In this document: in pieces, positions 36,335 through 45,193 of the stretch
How the letters are laid out: each line of letters begins with the position of its first letter
Position numbering within the stretch: the first letter of the stretch is position 1
Assembly (NCBI RefSeq): GCF_002838835.1
Contig: NZ_NHPP01000005.1
Coordinates: 62,001 to 126,000, forward strand
Length of the DNA: 64,000 nt
Origin: Siphonobacter sp. SORGH_AS_0500
GTDB taxonomy: Bacteria; Bacteroidota; Bacteroidia; Cytophagales; Spirosomataceae
Direction: 5' to 3'
Notes under the pieces: generated by a model
Seen by the model: the letters and a program-made list of their open reading frames with translations, nothing else
What the model was told of the DNA's origin: nothing
The model's database searches: none
Made by a program: the position numbers and the translations under genes

Positions 36335-37537
36335 TCAGGAACCACTTACAGGCTGAAGATTTCGCCGGGCTAGTTTCGGAGAGATTAATAAAAAGTAACC
36401 CAGGGTCGAAGAAAGGGCCATTCCTACCACCATCGGCAGGGCGGTACCATTATGGAAGTAACTCACCAGACCCGAAGCCGCCGCCCCGATTAACATCTGA
36501 ATGCAACCCAATAACGCCGAAGCACTACCCGCGTAACGTTTGAAGGGAAACAAGGCCGTCGCGGCTGCATTGGGGCTAATAAATCCGTGGAAGAACAGAT
36601 ATATGAACATAATACTTAACAAACCCATGGCATTGAACAGGTTCAGCACGGTACCCATGATCAGTAACAGGGCCGTGATCCACTGAAATGCACTGATCTT
36701 CTTCAGGATCTCTTCACTTTTGGCACGTTTCAACCAAAAACGATTCACCTGGCTTCCCAGTATCATCCCGCAGGCATTAAATCCAAAAGCCCAGCCGTAT
36801 TCGGTTTGAGAAAGGTTATGCAATTTCATGAACACAAAAGGCGAACCTGCAATGTAAGAAAACATGCTTCCCGAAGCCATACCCGCTACCAGGGAGTGAA
36901 TGGAGAAAATCGGTTCTTTTAACACCGTTCCATAATCCTTTAAAATACGGGCAGGTTTTAGGGAAATACTGGGATCAGCGGGTTTACTTTCGGGTAAATA
37001 GCGAAGCACCAGCATAATCAACGTGACTCCAACCAAAGCCAGAAATCCGAATATATACCGCCAGCCAGCTACTTCTGAGATATAACCGCCAATGGTGGGT
37101 GCGATGATGGGAGAAACGCCCATAATCAGCATCAGAGTAGATAGAACGCCCGCCATTTCCTGCGGAGTAAACAAATCTCTAACCACCGCCCGACTCGCTA
37201 CCATCCCTACGCAACCCCCTAAAGCCAGCAGAAAACGAATCGCAATCAGCCAGTTCACACTTTGTACACTGGCACAGGCTATAGCGGCAAGCACGTATAA
37301 GCTTAATCCAATCAACAGGGGTTTCTTTCTACCAAAGCGATCCAGTAAGGGACCGCACAGAGCCTGACCTAAAGAAATACCAATGAAAAAACTGGTTAAT
37401 GAATAGGCGACATAACTAATGTCGGTCTGAAGATCCCGGGAAATAACGGTGAAGGCTGGTAAATAAGTATCAATTGAAAAAGGAGCAACCGCAGTTAATA
37501 ATCCAAGTGTAATAATAAGTCCCTGCTTCTGTTTCAT
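36335..37537 (-). CDS. Bcr/CflA-family multidrug efflux MFS transporter
   Basis: 400 aa from the ATG ending at 37537 (MKQKQGLIITLGLLTAVAPF), 12 residues inside the open frame. Twelve transmembrane helices; VAPFSIDTYLPAFTVISRDL at helix 1 is the Bcr/CflA signature, and GPLLDRFGRKKPLLIGLSLY the MFS loop 2-3 motif; helix 5 has MGVSPIIAPTIGGYI (motif C of drug/H+ antiporters). Predicted proton-driven drug export. First gene of the MFS-LysR-LEA series. Confidence 0.9.
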   Translation of the reverse strand: MKQKQGLIITLGLLTAVAPFSIDTYLPAFTVISRDLQTDISYVAYSLTSFFIGISLGQALCGPLLDRFGRKKPLLIGLSLYVLAAIACASVQSVNWLIAIRFLLALGGCVGMVASRAVVRDLFTPQEMAGVLSTLMLIMGVSPIIAPTIGGYISEVAGWRYIFGFLALVGVTLIMLVLRYLPESKPADPSISLKPARILKDYGTVLKEPIFSIHSLVAGMASGSMFSYIAGSPFVFMKLHNLSQTEYGWAFGFNACGMILGSQVNRFWLKRAKSEEILKKISAFQWITALLLIMGTVLNLFNAMGLLSIMFIYLFFHGFISPNAAATALFPFKRYAGSASALLGCIQMLIGAAASGLVSYFHNGTALPMVVGMALSSTLGYFLLISPKLARRNLQPVSGS

Positions 37538-37824
37538 CGTTTCTAATTGTCTTATTTCCAGATTTAAACACAAAATTCGCTATATCTGTTATCTTTTTCC
37601 AATATCTATTACTTATATTTTAATAAGATAAACTTATTGAATGTAGTCTGAAACATAGGATTATTGAACCTGTGATTAGAACTTGCATAGGATTCGAGAT
37701 AAACTTTTCTGATTGTCTGCCTTTGGGTAGGAACAAGATGGAATCTCGCTCCAGTCGTGCTCATCCGCATTTCCAACGCGGACTAACGAAGTTTCCTAAG
37801 GCCAAGTAACCTGTCAAAACCCAT

Positions 37825-37852
37825 AAGATCCTTCGCTTCGCTCTGGATGACA
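37825..37852 (-). repeat. Short dispersed repeat, reverse copy
   Basis: AAGATCCTTCGCTTCGCTCT then GGATGACA is a near-perfect reverse-strand copy of the 34068 motif. The gap 37538-37962 also contains a TACCTTCG box at 37922-37929 that probably drives the MATE gene; nothing else is seen. Confidence 0.65.
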
Positions 37853-37921
37853 TATCTGAGTATAAACCACTTCCCCATCTCTTTCTTTGTCACTCTACTA
37901 GGGCTTCGCTGGAATCCTCCG

Positions 37922-37929
37922 TACCTTCG
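37922..37929 (+). promoter_or_regulatory. -7-like box before the MATE gene
   Basis: TACCTTCG, one base off TAnnTTTG, 33 bp before the start codon. Confidence 0.4.
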
Positions 37930-37962
37930 CGGCTCAATTGCGTTATTATCTTTCCACTAGTC

Positions 37963-39303
37963 ATGAAAACGGAGGCATTTAAAACTTTACGATTAGCTTT
38001 TCCCATTATTATCGGAGAATTGGCTCAGATGGTGCTGCACATCATTGATACTGCAATGGTCGGGGCCATTAGTTATAAACAATTAGCAGCCGCAGCTCTG
38101 GTTCTGAATACCGTCAACATCCCGTTTGTTATCGGTATTGGGATGACTATTTCTGTTTCGCAGATGGTGTCGCTGGCTCATGGTCGTCATGATAGTCAGC
38201 AGGTTTCACATTACCTATACAATGGCTTCATTCTTTGCACCTTAACGGCTCTGCTCATTTCTCTGACGCTCTTCTTCGGGAACCATATTCTGTTTTATTT
38301 CAAACAGGACCCAGAGGTAGTAGCACTGGCGTTGCCCTTCATGAAACTCATGGGATTGTCTATTATTCCGATGTTGTTATTCATGACGCTCAAGCAATTC
38401 ACCGATGGACTAGAGCTTACCCGCACGGCCATGTTTTTCTCGCTGTCGGCTCTGCCCATCAATGCCTTTCTAAACTGGTTACTCATTTATGGTAACTTAG
38501 GTTTTCCTCGACTTGAACTCATCGGAGCAGGCTGGGCGACGCTCATTACGCGGACTTTAATTTTCATCGCCATTACGCTTTATGTCATCTATCATCCTAA
38601 TTTTCGGAAATACATGGCGGTTCGTAAATCACAGTGGTATCTGAGCGGAACTACCATGCGGGAATTGTTGCACATTGGCATTCCCAGCAGTTTACAGATT
38701 GGCATGGAAGCCGGAGCTTTTGCTGTTTCCGGCATTATTATCGGAACGATCAGTGCCATCGCTCAGGCCGCTCACCAGATTGCCCTGAGCTGTGCTTCCT
38801 TTACATTCATGGTATCCATGGGCTTGGCCCAGGCCGGGTCGATTCGGGTAAGTAACTCCCTGGGACGTTCCAACTGGCCGCTCATTGCCACCATCGGTAA
38901 GAGTACGCTGGTAACAGCCCTAATTTATGGAACACTTTGTGCCGTTGGATTCGTTCTGCTCCGCGATCAGTTGCCAACTTTCTTTAACAAGAACACAGAA
39001 GTATTACAGCTTGCTAGCTTATTATTACTTTTTGCCGCCGTTTTCCAGATTTCTGACAGTACGCAGGCCATCGGAGCCGGGTTATTGCGGGGCATTAAAG
39101 ACGTCCAGGTGCCTACCGTCATCATCGCTATTGCCTATTGGGTGGTGGGCTTACCGCTGGGTTACTGGTTCGCTTTCCACGGCAACATGGGTGCTTCTGG
39201 GATGTGGCTAGGTTTTATTAGTGGACTTACTTTTGCTTCCGTCTTTCTGTTATTCCGCTTTTTAAAATTGTCGAAGAAGAATAATACGATCGTAGCGGCC
39301 TGA
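37963..39303 (+). CDS. MATE family efflux transporter
   Basis: 446 aa, about 12 transmembrane helices in two related halves. LAFPIIIGELAQMVLHIIDT and AMVGAISYKQLAAAALVLNT are the MATE N-lobe start; the second lobe begins LHIGIPSSLQIGMEAGAFAV. Na+ or H+ driven export of cationic drugs or metabolites. Complete, single gene with its own promoter and terminator. Confidence 0.92.
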   Translation: MKTEAFKTLRLAFPIIIGELAQMVLHIIDTAMVGAISYKQLAAAALVLNTVNIPFVIGIGMTISVSQMVSLAHGRHDSQQVSHYLYNGFILCTLTALLISLTLFFGNHILFYFKQDPEVVALALPFMKLMGLSIIPMLLFMTLKQFTDGLELTRTAMFFSLSALPINAFLNWLLIYGNLGFPRLELIGAGWATLITRTLIFIAITLYVIYHPNFRKYMAVRKSQWYLSGTTMRELLHIGIPSSLQIGMEAGAFAVSGIIIGTISAIAQAAHQIALSCASFTFMVSMGLAQAGSIRVSNSLGRSNWPLIATIGKSTLVTALIYGTLCAVGFVLLRDQLPTFFNKNTEVLQLASLLLLFAAVFQISDSTQAIGAGLLRGIKDVQVPTVIIAIAYWVVGLPLGYWFAFHGNMGASGMWLGFISGLTFASVFLLFRFLKLSKKNNTIVAA

Positions 39304-39315
39304 TGTATAATCACA

Positions 39316-39347
39316 AAAGCGTGGGAGAGAAGTCACTCCCACGCTTT
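39316..39347. terminator. Terminator after the MATE gene
   Basis: AAAGCGTGGGAG (39316-39327) pairs with CTCCCACGCTTT (39336-39347). Confidence 0.85.
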
Positions 39348-39425
39348 CAATGCCTATATTAAAAAAATTCATCCTTCGGTAGGGGAAAGACCGTTTGAGA
39401 TGTCATCCTAGCAGACCATCAAACC

Positions 39426-40025
39426 ATGAATGACAAAAAAGGGGCGGAGATCTTGACAGATCAGCAATTTCTGGAGGCCATTCGAACGGGCAATGAACGC
39501 ACGTTTGAGCTGTTATTTCGGCAACAATATTCCCCTTTATGCCAATACGGATTTTCGTTTTTAAAAGACTGGGATGATGCCGAGGAGGTCGTGCAGGCCA
39601 TGTTTCTGGCTTTCTGGGAAAAACGCGATTCACTAGTCATTACGACTTCGCTGAAATCCTACCTCTACCGGGCCGTTCATAATCGCTGTCTGAACCGAAT
39701 TAAACATCTATCCGTTCAGGCAGAGTATCAGAGTTATGTGCAAGCCGACGGTTCCGATGTTTACCAAAGTCCGGTGCAGGAATTAATGGCCTCCGAACTG
39801 GATATTCAGTTACAGCGGGCCATCGAACGATTGCCCGAGCAGTGCCGACTGATTTTTATGATGAGTCGTTTTGAAGAATTGAAGTATCAAGAAATCGCCG
39901 ATCAGTTGGGCTTATCCATTAAAACGGTTGAAAATCAGATCGGGAAAGCCCTGCGAATCTTGCGGACCGAATTAGCGGATTATTTACCCTTACTCCTTTT
40001 ACTAGGCATTCACGTGTATGACTAA
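39426..40025 (+). CDS. ECF RNA polymerase sigma-70 factor
   Basis: 199 aa. Sigma region 2 is FELLFRQQYSPLCQYGFSFL to DAEEVVQAMFLAFWEKRD; region 4 HTH is MMSRFEELKYQEIADQLGLS followed by IKTVENQIGKALRIL. It matches Bacteroidota ECF factors that pair with FecR anti-sigma factors, and a FecR gene follows after 30 bp. Unusually, no SusC/SusD-type receptor comes next. Confidence 0.93.
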   Translation: MNDKKGAEILTDQQFLEAIRTGNERTFELLFRQQYSPLCQYGFSFLKDWDDAEEVVQAMFLAFWEKRDSLVITTSLKSYLYRAVHNRCLNRIKHLSVQAEYQSYVQADGSDVYQSPVQELMASELDIQLQRAIERLPEQCRLIFMMSRFEELKYQEIADQLGLSIKTVENQIGKALRILRTELADYLPLLLLLGIHVYD

Positions 40026-40055
40026 CCATTACGATTTTTAACCACCCTTCCCAAC

Positions 40056-41078
40056 ATGGCTAATCAGGATAGTATAGATGATAGCCTACTCGGAAAATAC
40101 CTGGCTGGCGAAACCAACGAGGCTGAAACTGAGCAGGTTCAGCAGTGGCTGTTAAGACACGACCCTACCAACGGGGAAAACCATCAGCGGGAATTTGACC
40201 GTCTACAGCAAATCTGGGAGTCGAGTGCCGTACTCAAAAGTCCCGCCGCCGCGGTGGATACGGAAGCAGCCTGGCATAGCGTCAAAAGCAAACTTGGCCT
40301 TCCTGCCGTTCAAACGCTCGACATAGCATCGGAAGCCAAAGTAATTCCGATTAAACGTAGAAATTTCTGGCCCGCCGCCGCTGCCATTCTGGTAGTTTTC
40401 GGATTATGCTGGTTTATGTTTAATCCATTCGGACAAGCTCCCCAGCAGATAGCTACAGCAACTGAACAGGCTTTGGAGCAACACTTACCCGATGGCAGTA
40501 CGGTGTTACTTAACCGGGGCAGTCAGTTGACGTATCCCCAACGTTTTGAAAAAGGTCAGCGGGTAGTTCAACTAAAAGGCGAAGGCTTTTTTGACATCAC
40601 GCCCAATCCTTCGCAACCGTTTATTATTGAAGCGAATGGCACAACGGTGCGGGTGGTTGGGACTTCATTCAGTGTTCGGGCGTATAACTCCAACGTCAGA
40701 GTAGCCGTTCGAACGGGAAAAGTACTTTTTACAGCGATGAAGAAAGAAGTTTCTCTTGTTAAAAATCAGCAGGCTTCCTTTGACTCGGCTTCGCACACCA
40801 TTGAAACCACAGCCCATCTGAATCCGAACGTTTTTGCCTATAAGACAGGCAAGCTAATTTTTGAAAAAACGCCTTTGTCGGAAGTGATTGAAACGCTTCG
40901 GGAAGTATACCAGGCAGATATTCAGTTAGCTAATGATCGGATTAAGAACTGTCAGTTGAACGTCCCATTCGACACCAAAGACAGTCTGGACACGATTCTT
41001 AAAGTAATTGCGGATTCTTTCCAGTTACACATTCGTCAAAACGGAAATCAGATTATTCTGGACGGCACGGGTTGTTAA
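40056..41078 (+). CDS. FecR-family anti-sigma/signal-transduction protein
   Basis: 340 aa. A cytosolic N-terminal part (YLAGETNEAETEQVQQWLLR) would bind the sigma factor, one transmembrane helix follows (about residues 107-123, FWPAAAAILVVFGLCWFMF), then a periplasmic FecR domain (LPDGSTVLLNRGSQLTYPQR, VRVVGTSFSVRAYNSNVRVA) and a C-terminal secretin/TonB short N-terminal-like domain (LSEVIETLREVYQADIQLAN). Normally it senses a TonB receptor; here the transcript ends at once at a terminator and the partner receptor must be elsewhere. Confidence 0.92.
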   Translation: MANQDSIDDSLLGKYLAGETNEAETEQVQQWLLRHDPTNGENHQREFDRLQQIWESSAVLKSPAAAVDTEAAWHSVKSKLGLPAVQTLDIASEAKVIPIKRRNFWPAAAAILVVFGLCWFMFNPFGQAPQQIATATEQALEQHLPDGSTVLLNRGSQLTYPQRFEKGQRVVQLKGEGFFDITPNPSQPFIIEANGTTVRVVGTSFSVRAYNSNVRVAVRTGKVLFTAMKKEVSLVKNQQASFDSASHTIETTAHLNPNVFAYKTGKLIFEKTPLSEVIETLREVYQADIQLANDRIKNCQLNVPFDTKDSLDTILKVIADSFQLHIRQNGNQIILDGTGC

Positions 41079-41094
41079 TGTTAACATTTTCAGT

Positions 41095-41134
41095 AACCAA
41101 AGAAGCCGATGCTTGCAGCATCGCTTCTTTGGTT
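41095..41134 (+). terminator. Terminator after the FecR gene
   Basis: AACCAAAGAAGC plus GATGC pairs with GCATCGCTTCTTTGGTT, one bulged base and a TTGCA loop. Confidence 0.85.
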
Positions 41135-41244
41135 ATACCCCTATTTTATTCTTGTGGTCTTGTGCTCTACAGCGGTCGAAACTTCCAGTTATACACCCAC
41201 AAAAGAGCCCTTGCAATAATTCACATCCGATTTAATACTAAATT

Positions 41245-41778
41245 TTATTTGGGTAAGATGCGTTCATAAACAGATTTATTGCCCTGAACCTCAACCCCAA
41301 ACAGCTCTACATACTGAACTTTGGGAATCAGGAAAGAATTCGGATCGAGCTGCACGAAAATCTTTTGCAGGTAAGACTTCTTTCCATCAATCGTAGCCAG
41401 AGCAACTGCTTTTCCCTCATTCACTTCCACACGAAAAGCTCGGTCCTTAAAAGCATTGATCTTTACTGAATACGTATCCGCACTGGTTTTGGTATGTGTG
41501 TATCCATACGCCAATTTCCATTGAATTTTGGATAGGCTTTCGCGTTGGCCCTGTTCTTCATGACGAATCCAGTAAACATCAATCGGTTTCTCAGGATTAA
41601 GTTTTTGGTTTGCTCCAATGTTTGCGTCATACATAACCGTGTTAGAGTTACGACTCAACTGAAGCGAAAACAACTGTTTGGATATGGCCAGAGGAGGCTT
41701 TCCATCCGCCCGGGCTGTGAATGAATTGACCAGCGAAAAGGTTATCAATACGAGTGGAATCAGTGCAAACTTAACCAT
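41245..41778 (-). CDS. DUF4833 domain-containing exported protein
   Basis: 177 aa with a signal peptide (ends SFTARADG). The DUF4833 pattern is seen: NTVMYDANIGANQKLNPEKP, IDVYWIRHEEQGQRESLSKI, QWKLAYGY, then KAVALATIDGKKSYLQKIFV. Function of the family is unknown. Single gene, own intergenic region with the next gene divergent. Confidence 0.8.
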   Translation of the reverse strand: MVKFALIPLVLITFSLVNSFTARADGKPPLAISKQLFSLQLSRNSNTVMYDANIGANQKLNPEKPIDVYWIRHEEQGQRESLSKIQWKLAYGYTHTKTSADTYSVKINAFKDRAFRVEVNEGKAVALATIDGKKSYLQKIFVQLDPNSFLIPKVQYVELFGVEVQGNKSVYERILPK

Positions 41779-41992
41779 AAGCTTTCCTGTAATAACTGTT
41801 GATTATGAATGTTTAAAGAGCATAACATTTCGGTTTTCCTGTCACGATTCTTCTTCCTTTGTTTCCATAACCGAAGTACCTGACCCTATGACCACTGACT
41901 CTGCCTTATCCCCTATTAAAAGTAGATATTTTTTATTTTTATTCAATGAAGATATTTCTTAGATTTTTACAAAATTTTCAAAACTACCTCAC

Positions 41993-43558
41993 ATGCCTCT
42001 AAATCGTCGTGAATTTCTTAAGCAAGCGGGCTTTCTAACCGCTCAAGCCAGCCTTCTTTCGTCTTTACCGGTCTGGGCCGTTTCGCCCGGTTCTGCTTTT
42101 CCCCGAACAACTCCCGAAGCTCAGGGGGTTTCTTCGGAAGGCCTGCTAAACTTCATTCAAACCGTTGAAAATGAAAAACTCAACCTACACAGTTTGATGA
42201 TTTTGAGGAAAGGTAAAGTAATCGCCGAAGGCTGGTGGAAACCCTATCAGGCCGATCTTAAACATACGTTATACTCGCTCAGTAAAAGCTTTACTTCTAC
42301 GGCCATTGGTTTTGCGGTGAGCGAAAAACGACTTCGGGTGGAAGACAAAATTCTTTCCTTTTTTCCTGATAAAGCTCCCACCAGTGTTAGTGCTAACCTA
42401 GCCGCCATGCGGGTGAAAGATTTATTAACCATGTCAACGGGTCATGATAAGGATACAACTGGACCCATTTCACAAACCGATGATTGGGTGAAAGCCTTTT
42501 TTGAACAACCCGTCCAGCACCAGCCGGGTACCTTCTACGTCTATAACAGCGGAGCGACTTACATGCTCTCGGCCCTGATCGAAAAGTTAACGGGAGAAAA
42601 ACTGCTGGATTACCTGACACCCCGGTTATTCAAACCCCTGGACATTACCGGAGCCGACTGGGAAATTGACCCTAAAGGGATTAATACCGGAGGTTGGGGA
42701 TTGAGACTCCGCACCGAGGATATTGCCAAATTTGGACAACTGTACTTGCAGGAAGGCAAATGGCAGGGTAAACAACTAATACCGGCCGATTGGATTAAGG
42801 AAGCGACCCAGGCTCAGGTAGAATCCAAAGGAGGCAATCAACCCAAAGAAAGTAACGACTGGCTACAGGGATACGGGTATCAATTCTGGCGATGCCGGCA
42901 TAATGCCTATCGGGGCGACGGGGCTTTCGGCCAGTTTTGTATCGTCATTCCTGAAAAAGAAATGGTGGTAGTGACGACCAGTGAAAGTGGTAACATGCAA
43001 GGCATTCTGAATGCGGTATGGAATCATATTCTTCCCGCCGTGGGACAATTGGGGTCGGCTGGAGTACAGCAGGAATTAAAGAAAAAACTTACTTCGCTGG
43101 CATTACCCCTTACGCCGGGTTCGCCCACTTCTCCGTTAACGGCTACCCTTAGCGGTAAAAAAATTTCAGTCGAGTCGAATGCTCAGGGCATCAGTCAGGT
43201 TCAGTTAAATTTTCATGGAAAAGATTTTACGTTGATGTTGAAAGACGGTACTCGTGAACATCGCATTGAAGGAGGGATTGGCTATTGGAAGTTAGGCTCT
43301 ACCAGCCTGCCCCTAACTGCCCTGAAGTTAACCCGTTCTACCTTACCTAAAGAGTTACCAACCCGCTTGGCAACCAGTGGAGCCTGGAGTGATGAGCAAA
43401 CGTTTTTGATTACCCTCCGCTACATCGAATCGGCTCATTATGATACATTGCGTGTGCACATCGAAGGCGATAAGGCCACCCTTAAATTCCGCCGCAGTCT
43501 TTCCATTATTGACAACACCGAAGATAAACGCCCGGTTCTGGAAGGAAAATTAGCTTAG
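41993..43558 (+). CDS. Serine hydrolase of the beta-lactamase/PBP4-like (class C) family
   Basis: 521 aa. Tat-like signal (MPLNRREFLKQAGFLTAQAS). The catalytic domain shows SLSK at residues 95-98 (SxxK motif: Ser95, Lys98) within TLYSLSKSFTSTAIGFAV, FYVYNSGATYMLSALIEKLT (Tyr-Asn motif) and a C-terminal GDGAFGQFCIVIPEKEM in place of the KTG loop. A further beta-rich C-terminal domain of about 150 residues is present. The family includes esterases, D-aminopeptidases and carboxypeptidases; the substrate cannot be named. Confidence 0.85.
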   Translation: MPLNRREFLKQAGFLTAQASLLSSLPVWAVSPGSAFPRTTPEAQGVSSEGLLNFIQTVENEKLNLHSLMILRKGKVIAEGWWKPYQADLKHTLYSLSKSFTSTAIGFAVSEKRLRVEDKILSFFPDKAPTSVSANLAAMRVKDLLTMSTGHDKDTTGPISQTDDWVKAFFEQPVQHQPGTFYVYNSGATYMLSALIEKLTGEKLLDYLTPRLFKPLDITGADWEIDPKGINTGGWGLRLRTEDIAKFGQLYLQEGKWQGKQLIPADWIKEATQAQVESKGGNQPKESNDWLQGYGYQFWRCRHNAYRGDGAFGQFCIVIPEKEMVVVTTSESGNMQGILNAVWNHILPAVGQLGSAGVQQELKKKLTSLALPLTPGSPTSPLTATLSGKKISVESNAQGISQVQLNFHGKDFTLMLKDGTREHRIEGGIGYWKLGSTSLPLTALKLTRSTLPKELPTRLATSGAWSDEQTFLITLRYIESAHYDTLRVHIEGDKATLKFRRSLSIIDNTEDKRPVLEGKLA

Positions 43559-43668
43559 GTTAGGATTACGAATCTGACTTGGACTGCTTTAAGATATAAA
43601 GCCGAAAAAGCACACCCCTAATAATACAGTTGCCGTTAGTGTAGTGATGTTTAAATGCTTATTGAATT

Positions 43669-44011
43669 CCGCTGCCAGCGGAAAAGCTGGTCGGGTCAAA
43701 GGCGGCAATAATTGTTAGTACAACAGCTACCCCAGTAATGCCGCTGCCAGCCTTTCTGCTGGCAGCATGAGCCACTAGTAAACTCAAAACCCGACATCGA
43801 ACCTATTTTAATTATCCCCAAGCAATGCTGCCAGCAGAAAGGCTGGCAACGGCAATAGATAACTCTGCTATTGAACATCTTCCAGCTATAGCCAACGTAG
43901 CCGCTGCCAGCCCTTTTGCTGGCAGCCTGAGCCACTAGTAAACCCAAAAAACTAACATCAAACCTATTTTGATTATCCCAAAACAAAGCTGCCAGCTTTT
44001 CAGCTGGCAGC
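43669..44011. repeat. Tandem 160-bp repeat built on GCTGCCAGC hairpins
   Basis: The 484-bp gap 43559-44042 is almost all repeat. Two units start at 43741 and 43901 (period 160 bp). Each has a hairpin GCTGCCAGC-n6-GCTGGCAGC (43743-43766 and 43903-43926), the shared stretch TGAGCCACTAGTAAAC, a conserved AAACCTATTTT/GAACCTATTTT part, and a second hairpin (43827-43848 and 43988-44011). A partial third unit starts at 43669. A related fragment is at 7438-7475. The last hairpin sits 32 bp past the end of the SRPBCC gene and may end its transcript. Confidence 0.85.
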
Positions 44012-44042
44012 AATAGGGCAAATCGATACTCTTCAAAATAAC

Positions 44043-44462
44043 TCAGTTATGCTCAGCGTATTTCTTGAAATTATCCAGAATACGCTGCCAGCCTTCCTGC
44101 TGCATGGCGACTGGATTCGTAGTCTCTGCGTCGAACGTTTCTACCACTAGCGTCTGATCGCCTTTGGCTGAGAAAGTAATGGTCACCGTACGCTCATCTC
44201 CAAGCACATAGGCAATCAGCGACTGAGGAATTACCTCGGTATACGTTCCACTAAAGTCAAAACCAAAGCTGCCGTCTTTTGCCTCCATGCGGGATGAAAA
44301 CGTACCGCTCGTACGCAAATCGTTCGTTGCCTGCGTTGTATGCCAGTCTTCAGAAGCCGTGTTCCATTGCATAATATGTTCGGGTTCGCTCCATAGTTTC
44401 CATACTTTTTCAACGGGTGCGTTAATGAGCGTTTCGATGGTTATCTTCTCAAAAGTTGCCAT
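44043..44462 (-). CDS. SRPBCC (AHSA1/START-like) protein
   Basis: 139 aa complete SRPBCC-fold protein: FEKITIETLINAPVEKVWKL at strand 1/helix 1, WSEPEHIMQWNTASEDWHTT next, central GTFSSRMEAKDGSFGFDFSG, and a C-terminal helix WQRILDNFKKYAEHN. Such proteins bind hydrophobic ligands and are often regulated by an ArsR or similar repressor. A palindrome of about 12 bp per arm lies right at its start (44462-44492). Confidence 0.85.
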   Translation of the reverse strand: MATFEKITIETLINAPVEKVWKLWSEPEHIMQWNTASEDWHTTQATNDLRTSGTFSSRMEAKDGSFGFDFSGTYTEVIPQSLIAYVLGDERTVTITFSAKGDQTLVVETFDAETTNPVAMQQEGWQRILDNFKKYAEHN

Positions 44463-44503
44463 AGGTTTGTGTCGTTTGATACGACAAACCTACGGCAAAT
44501 CTA
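44462..44503 (-). promoter_or_regulatory. Promoter and operator of the SRPBCC gene
   Basis: On the minus strand, TAGATTTG (44496-44503, perfect TAnnTTTG) is followed at the expected start region by an imperfect palindrome, TAGGTTTGTCGT against ACGACACAAACCTA (44462-44492, two extra bases in one arm). The position over the start codon fits repression. Confidence 0.5.
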
Positions 44504-44561
44504 CCCTTGTCGAAGATGCTGAAAGTGCCAAAGTTGAGGCGATTTGTGACAATCACCCCTA

Positions 44562-44771
44562 TTAGCTTTTTTTCGCAGTAGCCACAATAACGATTCCGCC
44601 CAGCACCAGCAATCCACCGATATAAGGCGGCCAGTTAACAGATTCTTTTTTATCGGCTGAGATTTCGATTGGTCCTACATCAACCACTTTTTCTTTTTTG
44701 GTGTACGAAAATCCGGTCCAGATGACCATAATGGCTCCGATTACGATAAGCCCAATTCCTAATCCTTTCAT
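44562..44771 (-). CDS. Small two-helix membrane protein
   Basis: 69 aa. Helix 1 about residues 4-22 (LGIGLIVIGAIMVIWTGF), a charged linker (KKEKVVDVGPIEISADKK) and helix 2 about residues 49-66 (PYIGGLLVLGGIVIVATA). A known layout in small Bacteroidota membrane proteins (DUF3185-like in shape); the family is not sure. Function unknown. It lies 99 bp upstream of the SRPBCC gene on the same strand. Confidence 0.6.
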   Translation of the reverse strand: MKGLGIGLIVIGAIMVIWTGFSYTKKEKVVDVGPIEISADKKESVNWPPYIGGLLVLGGIVIVATAKKS

Positions 44772-44883
44772 AGTGTTGAAGTTTTAGAATTGTACTCAAA
44801 AATCGAATGCCAGCTTAGTTGAAACGTGATTCACTATCTCTTTTCAGCAACCTCCCTCTAGTCATACTTCTACGATCTACCCC

Positions 44884-44919
44884 TGCAGTCATTGAGAAAT
44901 AACATTAGCAATGACTGCA
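44884..44919. repeat. 11-bp perfect inverted repeat in an intergenic gap
   Basis: TGCAGTCATTG (44884-44894) pairs exactly with CAATGACTGCA (44909-44919). The surrounding gap 44772-45193 has no gene; it separates divergent transcripts and this palindrome may be an operator or a hairpin. Confidence 0.5.
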
Positions 44920-45193
44920 TAAACTACCTTCCATTTTTCACTAGACAGAAAAAAGGAAAGCAGAAAATTTTCACATAAATCGTGAGTTTTATAAGTACAC
45001 GGTCTACATCGATTGTTTTAAAACCGACCAGAACGCCTCCTGACTATATAGCACATTCCCCGCTTTCAAAACTTAAAAACTCATTATATTCGGCACCTTA
45101 ATAAGCGATTCTAGAGAATCCCCATGTACATTCAAGATTTGTTACCCCTCACCTAATCCTAATTTTTCCATTTTCCCCTCATCTCATTAACGA

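Noticed and set aside
43669-44011. CRISPR array
   Set aside because: Only two units, period 160 bp, with internal hairpins and similar spacers; no cas genes in the window.
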